Assembly: GCA_013398055.1 (NCBI GenBank)
Contig: VZRS01002377.1
Coordinates: 1 to 64,000, forward strand
Direction: 5' to 3'
From: Ifrita kowaldi
Taxonomy: Eukaryota > Chordata > Aves > Passeriformes > Cinclosomatidae
DNA: 64,000 nt
In this document: positions 23,039 to 35,032 of the stretch, piece after piece
Position numbering within the stretch: the stretch's first letter is position 1
Layout: each line of letters starts with the position of its first letter
Translations under genes and position numbers: made by a program
Notes under the pieces: model-generated
Databases searched by the model: none
What the model saw: the letters and a program-made list of their open reading frames with translations, nothing else
Told to the model about the DNA's origin: nothing

Positions 23039-25176
23039 CACACAGCCCTGCGGGAAGCCAGCAAAGCCAGATAACAAGTTTGGATTTCAAAGTCACACAC
23101 CTGGCACTGCACAGGGCCCAGCTGCCATCTCAACACATCAAAAAGACATAACTGAAATGACAACAAGTAATTATGACATGAAGATAAAACACGTTTTAAT
23201 GAAGGCGAATCTACTGGAGGTTCAGCTTCAAGGAAATGTCATTGACTGAAGTGAATTCCGGTGGTGTCCATCTGTAACACCATTCCCTCCCACCCTTTCC
23301 TCCTGTCAGCAACTCTTCCCTCCCCTCAGACACTTCAAACGGAGATAACTGGAATGAATGAAACACCCCAAATCATTATGATAGCATGGTTCAGCAGCAG
23401 TGGGATATTTCACTGATTTTTCTGCCTGCACAGGGAGAATGACTCTGTTCAAGGATTCACAGGAGCAGAAAACTGAAGATAATGAGAATTTTGTGTACTC
23501 TAGTCACTCAGTGCCTTTGAATCCTCATAATAAAATTAAATGACCCTTCTTACCTCTCTTACCCCCTTTTAATTCTCAGCACAGCATTTAACACTTGCAG
23601 TCATTGTAAGAATGTCTGGTATCTTTCTAACAGTGAAGATGTTGGAACTATAACAGTGATACTACTAACAATTAATATTTCTTTCTCAGTGAAATGCTGT
23701 TCATCACCTTGCCCCTGAAAACCTTTAAATGTTTGTCAAGTTTATTTTAAGGGTGGCTTTGGAAAAACCATTCCCTGTGTGGTGCCTAAACAGGGGGCTC
23801 TGAGTGTGGCTGAGGCAAAGCAGAGATAATAAAGAATAGAAATCATAAAATGGCACTTTCTATCAGTGCCTCTCTGCAATGCTCCTGTCAATCACACCTG
23901 AGGACTTCCCCGGTTCACCTGAACTGATGTCACAGTCTGAGGTGCCAGCACAACACCCTGCAGTGGCTGCTTTGGATAACCACCCTCAGAGGTGTGTTAA
24001 GGAGTTTGATTTGCCAATCTGTCTCTTTTCTGGCAAGCCCAGCGTCAGGCTGAGCAAGATCAGCTGGGACAGGAGTGTGGCTGTGCCAGGGCAGCTGTGG
24101 CTTCCTCTGGGTGTCCCTGGCTGAGGGCTGCAGCAAAGGGAAGGGCTGAGCCTGAGGCTGTGGGCATCTCTTGTGGCTGCTGCTTGGCTAATTGGGCTGC
24201 CTGACTGCTGATTCACCTCCCAGCCTCCTCCTGCAGGGAAACAGGGGCACCCTAAAGCACCCAGAACAGGCTCCTGCCTGGGACTGTCTCCTGGAAGAGC
24301 AGAACCTAAAGCCAGGGTGCATTTCTGGCTTTCAGCAGGGCCTTTTTGGGAGCTGCAGGCTCTGTGGCACAGGGATGACATTGCCACCTGCACCTCTTTG
24401 TCCGGGTCTCTCCCTGTATTTCATATTTGTCAGGGTTATTATTAATTTCACCAAACCTCGGCATAGATTCAGCTCCTCTCTGGAAGCACTGTTAGCAGGT
24501 CTCTCATGAACACAGTTCATTGCTACAAATAACCCCATTACAAACAGCCAAGGTCTTCCCATTAAGCGGGTGCAGGATAGCAGAGCACGTTTTACTGAGG
24601 TTATGTGGCAAATGGCAAAGTTTTGTCATTGCCTTCATGTCTTTCAATGCCTCTGACATCCCAGTACTCTGAAATAAATTCCCTGTTGGAGTATTTTGAG
24701 CCTCTGCCCCCTGCAATGGGAATTTCAGCAGGCTGACAAAGCAGGAATTAAATCTCACCTGTATGGCACGTGGCTGGAGAGTGCTCCTGTGCAAGAAAAT
24801 ATTTCTTCTGACATTTTCGATGAAAGGGACACGTTTGGGTTTGTTCTGCAGGTATTTCACACAAGGGCAAAGTGCTGCTATACCCACAGAGCTCAGGGGG
24901 GTTACAAGGCCTTTTTCTACCTGTGAACACACAGTTCTGCGTTGCTGCAGCACCCAGAGTCCTTCTGCCCCAAGCAAGACCCGGGTTATTTCCATGTCAG
25001 CAGAAAGCTTTCCTTTCTCACATTGCTTAGGACTAAAATAGCCTGAGCTGGTTGCAGGAGTCCCAGGTTGTTGTGGCTGGCAGGTTTTCCAGGTACCAAC
25101 GCCGGGAGTCCTGCGCTGGTTTCGCTGGAAAAGGAAAGGAATGGTTTCTGAGGGAATACACTAAACTTCCCTTAAG
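23039..25176. other. Unique non-coding DNA
   Basis: Ordinary composition with an AT-rich patch at about 23330-23720. A 163-codon minus-strand frame (24504-24995) is the longest here and shows no domain, signal peptide or family resemblance. No transposon or tandem repeat is seen. Confidence 0.45.
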
Positions 25177-25575
25177 ATTATGGAATGGTTTGGGCTGGAG
25201 GGGACCTGGAAGATGATGGAGTCCCACCCCTGCCATGGGCAGGGACACCTTCCCCTGTCCCAGGCTGCTCCACGCCCCGATGTCCAACCTGGCCTTGGAC
25301 ACTGCCAGGGATCCAGGGGCAGCCACAGCTGCTCTGGGAATTCCATTCCAGCCCCTCCCCCCCCTCCCAGGGAACAATTCCTTCCCAATATCCCATCCAG
25401 CCCTGCCCTCTGGCAGTGGGAAGCCATTCCCTGTGTCCTGTCCCTCCAGCCCTTGTCCTCAGGCCCTCTCCAACTCTCCTGGAGTCCCTTCAGGCACTGA
25501 GAGGCTGCAATGAGGTCTCCCCACATCTTCCCCAGGACGAAGATGGGCCAGGAGGGTGAAGAAGGGGCTTTACAA
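25177..25575 (-). mobile_element. CR1 LINE 3' end, antisense, about 400 bp
   Basis: This is the best-preserved antisense CR1 in the window. In order one sees TATGGAATGGTTTGGGCTGG, GGACCTGGAAGATGATGGAG, CCACCCCTGCCATGGGCAGG, CTGTCCCAGGCTGCTCC, CAACCTGGCCTTGGACACTG, CTTCCCAATATCCCATCCAG, TTCCCTGTGTCCTGTCCCTC and GAGGTCTCCCCACATCTTCC. It begins at the element's true 3' end, since the ATTATGGAATGG phrase is the antisense of the CR1 terminal octamer region. It is 5'-truncated, as is usual. Overlapping frames of about 100 codons through it are not genes. Confidence 0.93.
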
Positions 25576-27659
25576 ACGGATCAAAGGAGGAGCTGCTACA
25601 AAAGGCACAGAAGCAGCTCAGGGTGCTGTGTGTGAGCACAAAGGCTGTGACACAAACCGAACTGAACCTCCAGCCCTGTTCATCTCCCTTGCATCACAAA
25701 GTCCGGCAGCAGATGATGTTTGACTCCCCATAAGGCCCCATCACAAACAGCCTCTGCCTCGGGGCAAACGCCAGAACATCGCGTGGGCAGCGCTTCAAAC
25801 CTCGGCGAGCAGAGAGCACCGGCTGACTGCGGACACGCGTTCTGCTGCTCCTGTGCTACACCATCCCGGCCGGCCAGGAGGGGAGGACATGGGGATGCCC
25901 GAACAGGCACAGTCTCAGGAGGGAGATTAGGCAGGAATACCCTCGGTGAGGAAAACCACACCCCCTGAGCAGCCAGATGGAAACAGACCTGCAAAATGCG
26001 TGCTCTGGAACAGGCATGGACAACTCAAAGGAATATTTGTAAGATTCGTTTGTTGTTTTATAACCTTGGGGAAATGTGGACATTTCTCTCCTGGAAATGG
26101 CCAGGCTGCTTCTTGTTAACTTTTCCAGAAAGAAGAAGCCAAAATCGAAATTTATTCAAGCCCTAAGAAATTGCATTTAGAATTTTGTGTGTATCACTAC
26201 TAGATCACCATTAGTGACAGAATAAATCTTCAGTGATTGCCGAAGTCCTGTTTAATTTATGGACATCTTTTTGAGAAATGAAGGCTAAAATATACACAGG
26301 TACTGATAATAAATTATAGATTTGAAAAGGGATATGCAAAGGCAGGAATCTGAGCAATCATTTTTCTCTTTTCCTTCATTTCAGATGGAGAAGCACCAAA
26401 CTACAATGAGCCCTATATATCACAACCCTGCCTGGGATTATTATTTTTTCTATAATAATCGAAACTATAATTATTAAAATTAGGAAATATTAAACAACGC
26501 AAATGTTTTCCCCTTATTCTGCTCATGCCACGCTACTGCACACAGTGAATTTCTTTGTTTGTGTGGTAACTCTTCTTTTTTTACCCAATTCCTCGTCAGC
26601 CAGTCTGGATTTCCTTTTTATGTGTTTGTAGGGATCTCATCCACCGTGAGAACTGCTCCACCGAGATTGTTGTCTCCACAACCTTCAAAAAAGGGAAGGG
26701 CTCTCAGATTTGCTGTGGATTCTCTGCATTTGGGGTTTTTTTCTGGAACTGAAGGGTTAAAGAGCTGTTTCAAAGCCGTGCACAATATTCTGACAGCCCC
26801 TCCTGCAGGGCAGAAGGATGTTTCTCGCACCTGGGCTGTTTTTAGCAGATGTCCCAACCTCCCAGCCCTCCCTGACCTGGTTTGTGGCTGCACTGGGGAT
26901 GTGCCACACAGGCTGTGTAGCACACACAGAAACATCCATGGACTGCGGCAGGAGGGATCAGCTTCCCTTGGGATCAGCTCACCCCAACCGCCCCAGCTCA
27001 GCCCTGAGGCTCCGAGCAGCTCCTGGGCCGGGGATGGGGAGCTGCTCCCAGAATTGTTTCCCTGGCACCACCTCCAAAAGATGTCAAACCCTCTCCTGTT
27101 CACGTTCCAAGCCTCTGGATTTCTCTTGGAATGCCTCTGGGACAGGGAATTGCTGCTCCTGGTACTTCCCTGCACTCAACAGGTTGCTAAAAGTCAGATT
27201 TTGCACAGGGCACTTGTTCTGTAAAAGACAGGAAGAGCCCTAATTTCAGCTTTGGTCTTTTAACAGAAATGCTCTCCATAATTTTGTGTGGGTTTTTTTC
27301 CCCCTCTGTCAATCCAAGATTAATGAGATTCGATACCAATTAATGTGGATACTTAAGAAACTCGTGGAGGACTTGGTGATCTCAGAAGTCTTTTCAAACC
27401 TAAATGATTCTGATTTATGGGCTGTGAGCAAAGGTTTTGAGCTCAACAAACAAGCAAGTGCATATGTAGGTCACCCCTTGTGGAGGAGCTCACACTTTTC
27501 CTGCTGAATAAAGGCAGAAACTGAATATTTTTTTACCTCATTTTGCTGTTGCACAGAGGAAATGTTTAATATATTTAGAAGATTTTGCAGCATAAACCCT
27601 TTGTCCCATTTTTAATCTGGTTTAAGATGGCTTCTCACCTGGACCTGACTCTGAACACC
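25576..27659. other. Unique non-coding DNA
   Basis: The interval around 25720-25960 has a local cluster of CpGs. The interval 26100-26560 is AT-rich. A 221-codon plus-strand frame (26559-27224) and a 185-codon minus-strand frame (26618-27175) overlap each other. Both are Ser/Pro/Leu-rich without domains, so neither is called. No repeats are recognised. Confidence 0.4.
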
Positions 27660-27830
27660 AGAAAAGATGTTTGCACTGTCAGAGTCATCAGATGCTGGCA
27701 CAGGCTACCCCTGTCCTGGGAGATACTGGAAGCCAGACTGGAAGTGACCCTGAGCATCCTGGTTTGCCTGGAACCAGAGGATTCCCAGGGATGTTCCCAG
27801 CTTCGGCCACTGTGATCCAGAGATGGTGCT
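27660..27830 (+). mobile_element. Possible old CR1 fragment, sense
   Basis: The order GATGCTGGCACAGGCTACCC, TCCTGGGAGATACTGGAAGC, AGACTGGAAGTGACCCTGAG and CATCCTGG resembles the CR1 block that normally reads CACTGGCACAGGCTGCCCAG, then GAGATATTCAAGACC and GCCTGGATGTGACCCTGAG. The copy is strongly diverged, so the call is tentative. Confidence 0.4.
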
Positions 27831-30800
27831 TGGTTGTGAATGTGGATCCCACATCCCTGACTTTAGTGGGAGTCTTTATTAATTACGCCACTAAAATTGA
27901 CCATTCCTGCAAGCCAGATGGAAACACCAACACGGGAACATGACCTGGCATCCTGGCATGGCCTCCCCAGGCTTTCTCCTCCAAGAAATCCCAGGTGATT
28001 TTCAGAAGAGGACCTGCTAGCCAGAACACCTTAACAATGCCATCACTTCCATTTCTTCTTGTCGATATTTTTAATCAGTAATCTCCCCTAAAATATTCAC
28101 ACCTGGAGATGGCCCAGCAAGGTTATCATAAAATTAATAGAGCTGATAAAAATCGCTGTGCAGGAGCTAATGCCATCATAAATAAGATCAGGGTGTTTGT
28201 GCACGTTAATTGGCAGCTCTCAGAATAAACCCAGCCCCACCGAGGCTGAAATCCGCTGCAGCCAACACCAGGTGAGGATACTGAGTACAAAATATCAGAA
28301 GAACACGTGAAGGTTTTTGGCTTCTGCCTGCTTTCAATGCAATACCTAATCTGAGGGTGAAAAAAGAGCTTTTTGGAGTCCGGTGCCAGCAATTTAATCT
28401 CAAATCCCCAAAGGGAAAGCCCTCATTGCTGCTGGTGAGGACGGATTTATTTCGGTTGTTTGACTGCCCCACAGTTAAACTTTGGTGTTGCATCAAGGAC
28501 CCTGAGAATTCCCTTCCCTGCCATGGGGAATAACAGCAGCTCCTTATTTTTAATGGCACTTCTCCAGGGAGAGAGGTTGGATTTTTGTGTCCCTGGACTG
28601 TGCTGCAGCTCAGGATAGGAATCTGATTGATTTCACATCATTCTGTGTGGCTTTCAGGTTGTTTTGGCTTGTAGCACTGAAATATTTAATCAATTAGGCA
28701 AATTCCATCCATCTGGGAGATTGAACACTCCCCTGCTGTCACCAACGCAGCCCAAGGGACACTCCCCAGTGGGCCGGGGTGGCACTGGAGCTGTGCCCTC
28801 AGCAGCACAGGCTGGCACAGGGCTGTGCCAGGCACACAGAGCTGCCCTGAATTATCTTGCCCTGAGTTCTGTGCATGGTTTAATGCTGTTAATGTGGGTA
28901 ATCGGGGAGACCTATAAGCACATCCACTTACAGGCACAAAATAATTTCTCTGCTGTTTTGGGGGTTTTTCCAATGTTTCGTGCAATACCTCTCTGTTCTT
29001 CTTTCCTCCTTGGTCAAACAAGTAAAACCAGGAGTGCGAAACAATTTATTTATCATGGGGAGAAAATCAGATTTGTATAAATTACGTGAGTAGGAGAGTA
29101 TCAGGAATTAGTGCTGTGAAGGAAGATTTAAGTAACCCAAAGCAATAAAAATAACTGTGCTGATTAACTTCTCAGCTTGGGGAAGCATTTCATTCATTCC
29201 TGAAAGACACTGCACAGCTACAGGAGCTGCCCTACATCAACTGGAATGTTTCAATTGCACTTCAAGCTACTTAAGAAAAAGAGATCTGGGGATGCTGTCC
29301 GTGGGTTCCTCAGTTACAGCTTCATGGTTTCAGAGCTGATCATCTCCTCCTGCCCCTGCCTTGGGTCACAGAATATCAGTGCCAAGGCTGGAGAGGGAAA
29401 AGCTGCTATGGGGCATCTGAGTTTGTTACACAGGGCTTTTTCCAAAGGGATATTTCAGCAATTGATGATGCCAGCCCTAATTTTGTGACACAGCACAGGG
29501 GAAAAAAAGAGGGGTTTTGGCTGAGATGTATTATCCTGTTGTGTTTCCAGCAGAACAGTGCTTCCCGTGGGTCAAATCATGGTCTCTCATCAGCTGGCTG
29601 CAGAGAGCATTCATGCAGCAACACAATGGACTGGGCAGAATGTGAATTAGCCAGGACAAAAAAAAAGCCCAAACAAACCCAAGACGGGCAGGAATGGAGG
29701 GCAGAGGGAATGTGACTCTTTCCACCTCACAACACAACGCTAATACCAAAGTCTCCAGCATCACTGAAGGTGTCAGAGGCAAAATGCAAATCATGCAAGG
29801 AGTTGGTTTGCAGATGCACCAGAGCAGCTCGAGATCAGCGTGAACCCTGCAGGGGAGAGGCGCTTGAGGAGCACCCAGAGGGTGCTGACAGAAACGCACT
29901 CTGTGCTGGGTGTGGGCTGCAGCAGCCCTGCAGGGATATCCTGTCAGACACAGCTCTCAGGTTGACACAAGCTGGGTGTTCACTCCTGGCTGACTCTCCT
30001 CATCCTGACTGCATTTAACCGGCATCGTGTCCATGCAGAGCTCCTCTTGCACTTACAGGGGGTGAAGGAGGTGAGAAACTCCCTTCAGAGTTATCAGTAC
30101 GGGAATATTGAAGAGCTTGGTGCAAGCCCTGGAGCCGATGGGATGGGCAGCCCCGAGGAGCGGAGCACAGCTGCAAAGGGGATGTTCAATCTCAGTCCCA
30201 GCAGGACACCGCGGCTGGAGCCCTGGGGAAGGAGCAGGAGTCACTGGCACACTGTCTGTTCCTCCTGGAGCTGGGGCAAACACCTCCAGGCTGAGCCATG
30301 GCCTTGCTGAGGCCTGGGGAAGGGTTAGGGATCAATAATGAGGCCCAGGAGAGGCCCAGCTGGCTCCTCACACTGCACCACAAATGGGATTGCAAATGAA
30401 ACTCCCTCTTTTTCCTCCAAGGAATAAAATCCCTCTCCTTCCTCCCCGCCACATGCCAACCTCTGCACCCAGCCCAGGGACTCCTTGACCCTTGGATGGC
30501 AGCCACAGGAACAGGATGTTCCCAAAACTCATCCATGCCAAATAATTCCTGTCTCCTCGTTGCCTCCCTGCAGCTCCACTTCCCTCTTCTTCCTTCACCT
30601 TTCCTTCTTGGATCCAGCTTACAGGATTACAGTGACACTTTATATATAATACAGACATAGGTTGTATTTTATATATGTGCAAGTGTGTAATACACAGCCC
30701 TTAAAGCATTCCAAGTATCCTTTCAGTTCCGTGCTGACACACACATACATTTAAACCTGCTTAAACACACACTCAAAATCCCATCTATTGTTTTTGTCAC

Positions 30801-32858
30801 ATATTTTACTTTGTGTGGATATATAAAACAGATCATGCAAATGCCAAGGGAGGCACAAAACATTCACGGAGTAAGCACAGCTTACATGATCCTCAGAATG
30901 CAGAGATTTAAGCTCCGAAACTGCAGCTGTCTGTGGGTTTAATTTTGCCAGGTGCTATGTAAATGATGATATGAGCTATCAAAGCATCTACTGCACACAT
31001 TTAAATTGAGACATTCCTCCTCGCGAGCACAGTTTTAGCAGCTCTTAAGCAGTGGAGCTTTTCTGCTTTACCAAAATCCTGTCCCACATCTGTGGATGAG
31101 GGAAAAAGGGTCTACAATGCCAGGACCGAGGTGAATAAAGTTAATAAGGTGAAACACTCTCTTGCTGACATTTAAGTTACTCTTTTGAAATAAGTGTGGA
31201 AGGAGGAAAATTAGTTAGGACACATTGAAATGATGCTGGCAGAGATTTGGGACAGTCATTAATTTACCCCACCAGCTTACTCATAATTAATAGTAACAAA
31301 TGGCAGAAAAGAGAAATATGCACTGGGAAAACAGGCCAGTGGAATAAAAATGCTAAATGAATTCTTCTCCCCTCCTCATTATCTGCTAAAAGGTTGTTGT
31401 TTTTTGGGGTTTCCTTCTCCTGTAAAAAGGAAATATGGAAAGAGCTTCTTGGAGCAGAAGCACTGCCCTTGCTCAGAGGTTGGAGGCTCGCACTCATTTC
31501 ATGGAACTTTCCAGGTTCCTGTGAGTGTGGCTAAGCAGGAATGAACAGGAGCCCCTCCTTGGATGGAGGATGTGCCAGGATTCTCTGTGTATACACGGGG
31601 CGGGGGGGAGGGTGTTTCTTTCCCAAAAGCCTCTGGTGCATCGTAGAGTGGAGTAAAAGCGCAGCAAGTCTCTGGCTGAGAAAGGTTTGCAGGGGGCTGT
31701 GTTTGAGTTGGGGGCTATTTGTGCCTTTCAGCTGGACACTGTGGTGGAGAAAAGTCCCCCCAGCTCGGGGAGAGGCAGCTCTGCAGGGTAATGTTATTCT
31801 GGCTCAGTGGGGGACACCAGAGCTGGTTTGTTCAGAGTTTCACTGGGGTGCCTTTAGAGAAAAGGGGACTGCATTTATGGGTCTGGGAACATAAATAAAG
31901 ACAGCACTTAAGCCAAAAAGAGCTTTTTAAAATGTGATGTTTAAACTTCCTGTGATCACGGTGCTCTGTTCATTGGGAGGATAATCTGTAGTTGCTTTCT
32001 TATGTGTTACGGTGCTCTGGCAGAAGTACTTGGGTCTTCGCATTTCTGAGTTTAAATACTAATTTTACCTCCTCACTTACCTGGAATTCAGTGCTGTTTT
32101 GGTCACGTGCTGTTAAAGAGAGGGAAAAAACTTACAAAACTATTCCGTGGTACCTCAGACTGGATAGGGTCTGGTTAAAGTGCTGAGACAACAGAGTTAA
32201 AATTTCTCAGAACCTGACCAAGAAATGGAGAAAACTTAGAGCTTTTTGGAAAACTTCCAGCTTTCCCTACACACTTGAATACACTTGTTCTTCTGATATT
32301 GTAGCTGCTTCCAAACTCGAACCAGAATTCCGGATTGCTGCAAAGTGGGAAGGAGGTGTTTTACATCCCCAACTTCAGTCATGAGGCCCTGATATCAGCT
32401 GAGGCTTTAGCTATCAGCTTAACAGCGTTATATAAACTGCAATTTGGGTAATGATCACACATTGTATCCAACTGGAATTCCACGTTGTGCAATAAGAGTA
32501 AAGACCTCAAATTCCTGAGTGAAAGCCTCTGCCACCACTGGCGATGTCAATGGGCTAAGTGGCAAGGACAGATTGTTGTTACTTTATTTTTATTGCTGTT
32601 ATCCACCCTGCCTTTCATTCCCTGCACTGCAATGGAAGAACAAGCACGCACGGTGTGGGCTGAACAGCATCTCACGTGTCAGAGCTCAGGGCATTCCACC
32701 CTGGCTTCATGGAAGGAAAAGGACTGCCCAGAGACCTGGGCTGTGGGAGGCCCCTCTGGAAACCCGCACCTGCTGCTGCCTCTGGGCAGCTCCCGGGAAA
32801 AGGTAAGCAAACAAGAAATCACCAGTGTTGATTTCGGGCACAAACTGTCCCTGGTGAA
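27831..32858. other. Unique non-coding DNA with candidate regulatory patches
   Basis: About 5 kb without a recognisable gene. Sub-regions at about 28080-28250 and 30640-31320 are rich in TAAT/ATTA, ATGCAAAT and E-box-like words. A G-rich tract (GGGGCGGGGGGGAGGG) lies at about 31598-31613. ORFs up to 138 codons have no family resemblance. Confidence 0.4.
30800..31060. promoter_or_regulatory. Candidate enhancer-like conserved element
   Basis: The stretch contains an octamer-like ATGCAAATG, a CAGCTG E-box, TTTAATTTT, TGATGATATGAG and a TTAAATTGAG word in 260 bp, with very few CpGs. Dense, varied transcription-factor words in unique AT-rich DNA are typical of vertebrate developmental enhancers. 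Nothing here shows conservation directly, so this is a compositional guess. Confidence 0.28.
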
Positions 32859-33064
32859 CCCAAAACATGTCTGAGAAATGCAAAGTGGGGCTCTAACCAC
32901 CCAAAACATGCAGTGAGAAACGCAAAGTGGGGCTCTAACCGCCCAAAACATGTCCGAGAAATACAAAGTGGGGCTCTAACCGCCCAAAACATGTCTGAGA
33001 AATGCGAAGTGGGGCTCTAGCCACCCAAAACATGCCCTGAGAAACGCAAAGTGGGGCTCTAACT
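32859..33064 (+). repeat. 41/42-bp minisatellite, 5 units
   Basis: Units begin with CAAAACATG at 32861, 32902, 32944, 32985 and 33026. Each contains a GAGAAA(T/C)(G/A)C(A/G)AAGTGGGG block and ends in GCTCTAACC(A/G)C. The periods are 41, 42, 41 and 41, so units drift in frame. Two sub-types alternate, with TGTC(T/C)GAG in units 1, 3 and 4 and TGC(A/C)(G/C)TGAG in units 2 and 5, which suggests higher-order duplication. Confidence 0.95.
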
Positions 33065-33938
33065 GGAATCCTGCCTGGGAATCTGAGCACTGGGAACTCC
33101 TGCACAGCCTCGATTGCTCGGCAAACAGGAGGCAGCTCTTTCCAGGATCCATTTGAGGCTGACAGGGAGATACAACGTGGATGCTTTTCTTTGCATTGCG
33201 CTCCAGCATGTGCTGCCACCACTCCGAGGAGTTAATTTCTGCAACAATAGTTAGGCAGGCTGGAGAGGAATACAAAGTAAACAAGTCTAAATGATTTCAG
33301 TTTTGGATCTCAGCTATGCAATTTTAGTTCTGTTGCTAGGTGGGAGTCATTCTCCTCTGGTGCTGTTTTCTTTTTTCAGAGCAGCTCAGGACCCATATGT
33401 TTGCTTTATAGTGAAACGCTCCAGAGTTTCATCGAACCTTCAAAAATCAGATTGAAAAAATTATTTGAGAACAACACCAAGTCACCAGGGGAAAGCGGTC
33501 TGGTGGCCAAGCCAAGGACAGGGGGTGTTGTGACCCCTGTGACCGAGAGTTCAAAGTTCATCACTTCGTGGACACCTGGCCCCAGCCCTGCTGTCCCCTT
33601 GCTGAGGCTCCTGCCACGCTTGGGGACAGGCGCTGAGGGGACACATCTCTTGTCCCTTGGATGCAGAGCAGCAAAGACACTGCTGGAAGTGCTTCCTTCC
33701 CTCCCCCTCGTCCCCAGGGGTGTCCCTGCGCACCCTCACCCTGTCCCACGCCAGGCGCCCAGGCCGAAGCTGCCCCGCACAGGACATCCCTCCAAAGCCC
33801 CCTGCAGCCGGGAGGTCCAAAATCAGCAGCTGCGGGGCTGGAGGGCACGGGGGGAAAGCTTCTCCCGGCCGGAGAGGGGCTGCGGGGAGAGACCCGCGGG
33901 GGCTGGAGGGACGGCGACAGGGACAGCTCTGCCGCTCT
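33065..33938. other. Unique DNA upstream of the CpG island
   Basis: GC content rises steadily from about 33500 toward the CpG island. No exon is convincing. The long plus-strand frame beginning at 33401 runs through CR1 sequence and an N and is rejected. Confidence 0.4.
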
Positions 33939-34027
33939 CCCTGCCCCAGTCCCTGTTCGTCTGTCCCTGCCACAGAATCACGGAATCGCAGAATCCCAGG
34001 GTGGCTGGGGTTGGAAGGGACCTCTGG
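33939..34027. repeat. 89-bp sequence repeated at 34944-35032
   Basis: This end of a contig recurs 1005 bases downstream with about two mismatches. It includes the CR1 3' tail. The downstream copy continues past the point where this one is cut by the N at 34028, which is what an unmerged overlap between contigs, possibly from two haplotypes, would look like. Confidence 0.88.
33974..34027 (-). mobile_element. CR1 LINE 3' tail, antisense, cut by a gap
   Basis: The phrases AGAATCACGGAATCGCAGAA and GGTTGGAAGGGACCTCTGG are the antisense of the CR1 terminal octamer repeats and adjoining 3' end. The copy stops at the N after 54 bp. Its full version is at 34977-35175. Confidence 0.88.
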
Positions 34028-34028
34028 N
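34028..34028. other. Single-N assembly gap
   Basis: One N separates the truncated CR1 tail from the first copy of the CpG island. Confidence 0.9.
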
Positions 34029-34113
34029 ATCTCCCGGGCCGCGGGGAGCTCGCCCGGGCGGGCAGCGGAACCCGCGCCGCTCCCGCTCGGCGCAGCCGCC
34101 GCTCCGGGGCCGG

Positions 34114-34228
34114 GGATGCTCGGAGATTCTCAGTGATGCTCGGGGATGCTCGGGATGCTCAGGGATACTCGGGATGCTGGGGGATGCTCAGTGATGTTCG
34201 GGATGCTCGGGGATGCTCAGGATGCTGC
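34114..34228 (+). repeat. GATGCTCGG minisatellite within the CpG island (copy 1)
   Basis: About eleven degenerate units of 9-11 bp based on GATGCTCGG or GATGCTCAG(T) lie just upstream of the putative start codon. The repeat supplies many in-frame or out-of-frame ATG triplets, which weakens any argument based on ATG position. The second copy is at about 35430-35544. Confidence 0.85.
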
Positions 34229-34270
34229 GCTGCCGGGGCTCCGCGGGGCCGCTGCCCAAAGTTGGCCCCG
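34213..34270 (+). CDS. Putative first coding exon, duplicate copy 1
   Basis: The frame begins at ATG 34213, or at ATG 34222, which has A at -3. It encodes MLRMLRCRGSAGPLPKVGP plus a split codon, and ends at CCCCG with a GTGAGC donor at 34271. The CpG-island setting supports a transcription start nearby. The encoded peptide is not recognised, and the upstream GATGCTCGG repeat makes chance ATGs likely. This copy is almost certainly an assembly duplicate of 35529-35586. Confidence 0.22.
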
Positions 34271-34466
34271 GTGAGCGGTGCCGGGGAAGTTGGGCGCGGG
34301 GATCCCGGCGGAGCATCCCCGGAGCGTGCGGGCGCTCCGCGGGGCACGGTGCGAGGGAGCCCAGAGCCGGCTGTCCCCGGCGCAGGAAAGGTTCGGTGAC
34401 CCTAAAATGCGTGGCCGAGGGCTGCGGGGTGTCCCGGCTCGGAGCAGAGGGCGGCTGTGGTTCCGG

Positions 34467-34492
34467 AGGGGAGCTGGGGGGTGCGGGACGGG
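34467..34492 (+). other. G-quadruplex motif (copy 1)
   Basis: Four G runs (GGGG, GGGGGG, GGG, GGG) with loops of 2-4 bases fit the usual G4 pattern. G4 motifs just downstream of start sites are common in CpG-island promoters. The duplicate lies at 35783-35808. Confidence 0.6.
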
Positions 34493-34942
34493 TTTGCTGC
34501 CGCTGCCCCCGGGCAGGAGCAGCTCCGCGGGGCTGCGCCGAAAACTCCGGGAAACGGGAATTTATTTTTAAGTAGAAAACTCCGCACCATGGAAACGGGG
34601 CTCGGCTCACAGGAAGCCTCTCTTCCTACAGTGGGTTTCTTGTGTCAGTCAAGTGCGACGGTGAATACAAAGTATGGGAAGAGTTCGGGGTTAGGAGAGA
34701 CGGTGGGAAAGATGTAGGCAGGATCTGGCACGCTGCTGTTTCTGTCTATCCCTCTTTCGCTTGACAAACACTGAACATGAGGGGCGAAAAACGGAAACAA
34801 ATAAACAAACAAAACAAAAATAGGAAATAAGCTGTTAATGGCACCGGGGAGAGCATCCCGCAATTCCCAAAGGCGCCTTCCCGTGCCGAGCTAAGGACCG
34901 ATGCCTTTTGAGCGGGCGAGCCTTAACCCCGCCCGGGTTCCC

Positions 34943-34943
34943 N
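34943..34943. other. Single-N assembly gap
   Basis: The N joins the end of the redundant island contig to a contig beginning with a repeat of 33939-34027. Confidence 0.9.
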
Positions 34944-35032
34944 CCCTGCCCCAGTCCCTTTTCGTCGGTCCCTGCCACAGAATCACGGAATCGCAGAATC
35001 CCAGGGTGGCTGGGGTTGGAAGGGACCTCTGG
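34944..35032. repeat. Second copy of the 89-bp contig-end repeat
   Basis: This matches 33939-34027 with about two substitutions and then continues into the rest of the CR1 element. The differences may be allelic or may be sequencing errors at a contig end. Confidence 0.88.

Larger units (their letters stand above)
34031..34942. repeat. First copy of a 912-bp duplicated CpG-island contig
   Basis: The 912 bases are identical, as far as I can check, to 35347-36258 (offset 1316). This copy is bounded on both sides by single Ns, while the second copy runs on into unique DNA. It therefore looks like a small redundant contig placed in a gap. If it is removed, the contig ending at 34027 joins the one starting at 34944 through their 89-bp overlap. 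Confidence 0.92.

Noticed and set aside
26559..27224. 221-codon plus-strand frame opposite a 185-codon minus-strand frame
   Set aside because: Both strands are open over the same DNA and neither translation shows a domain, signal peptide or splice context. Chance is the simpler explanation.
33401..34399. 332-codon plus-strand open frame
   Set aside because: It runs through CR1 tail sequence and the N at 34028 into the misplaced CpG-island contig, so it has no real continuity.
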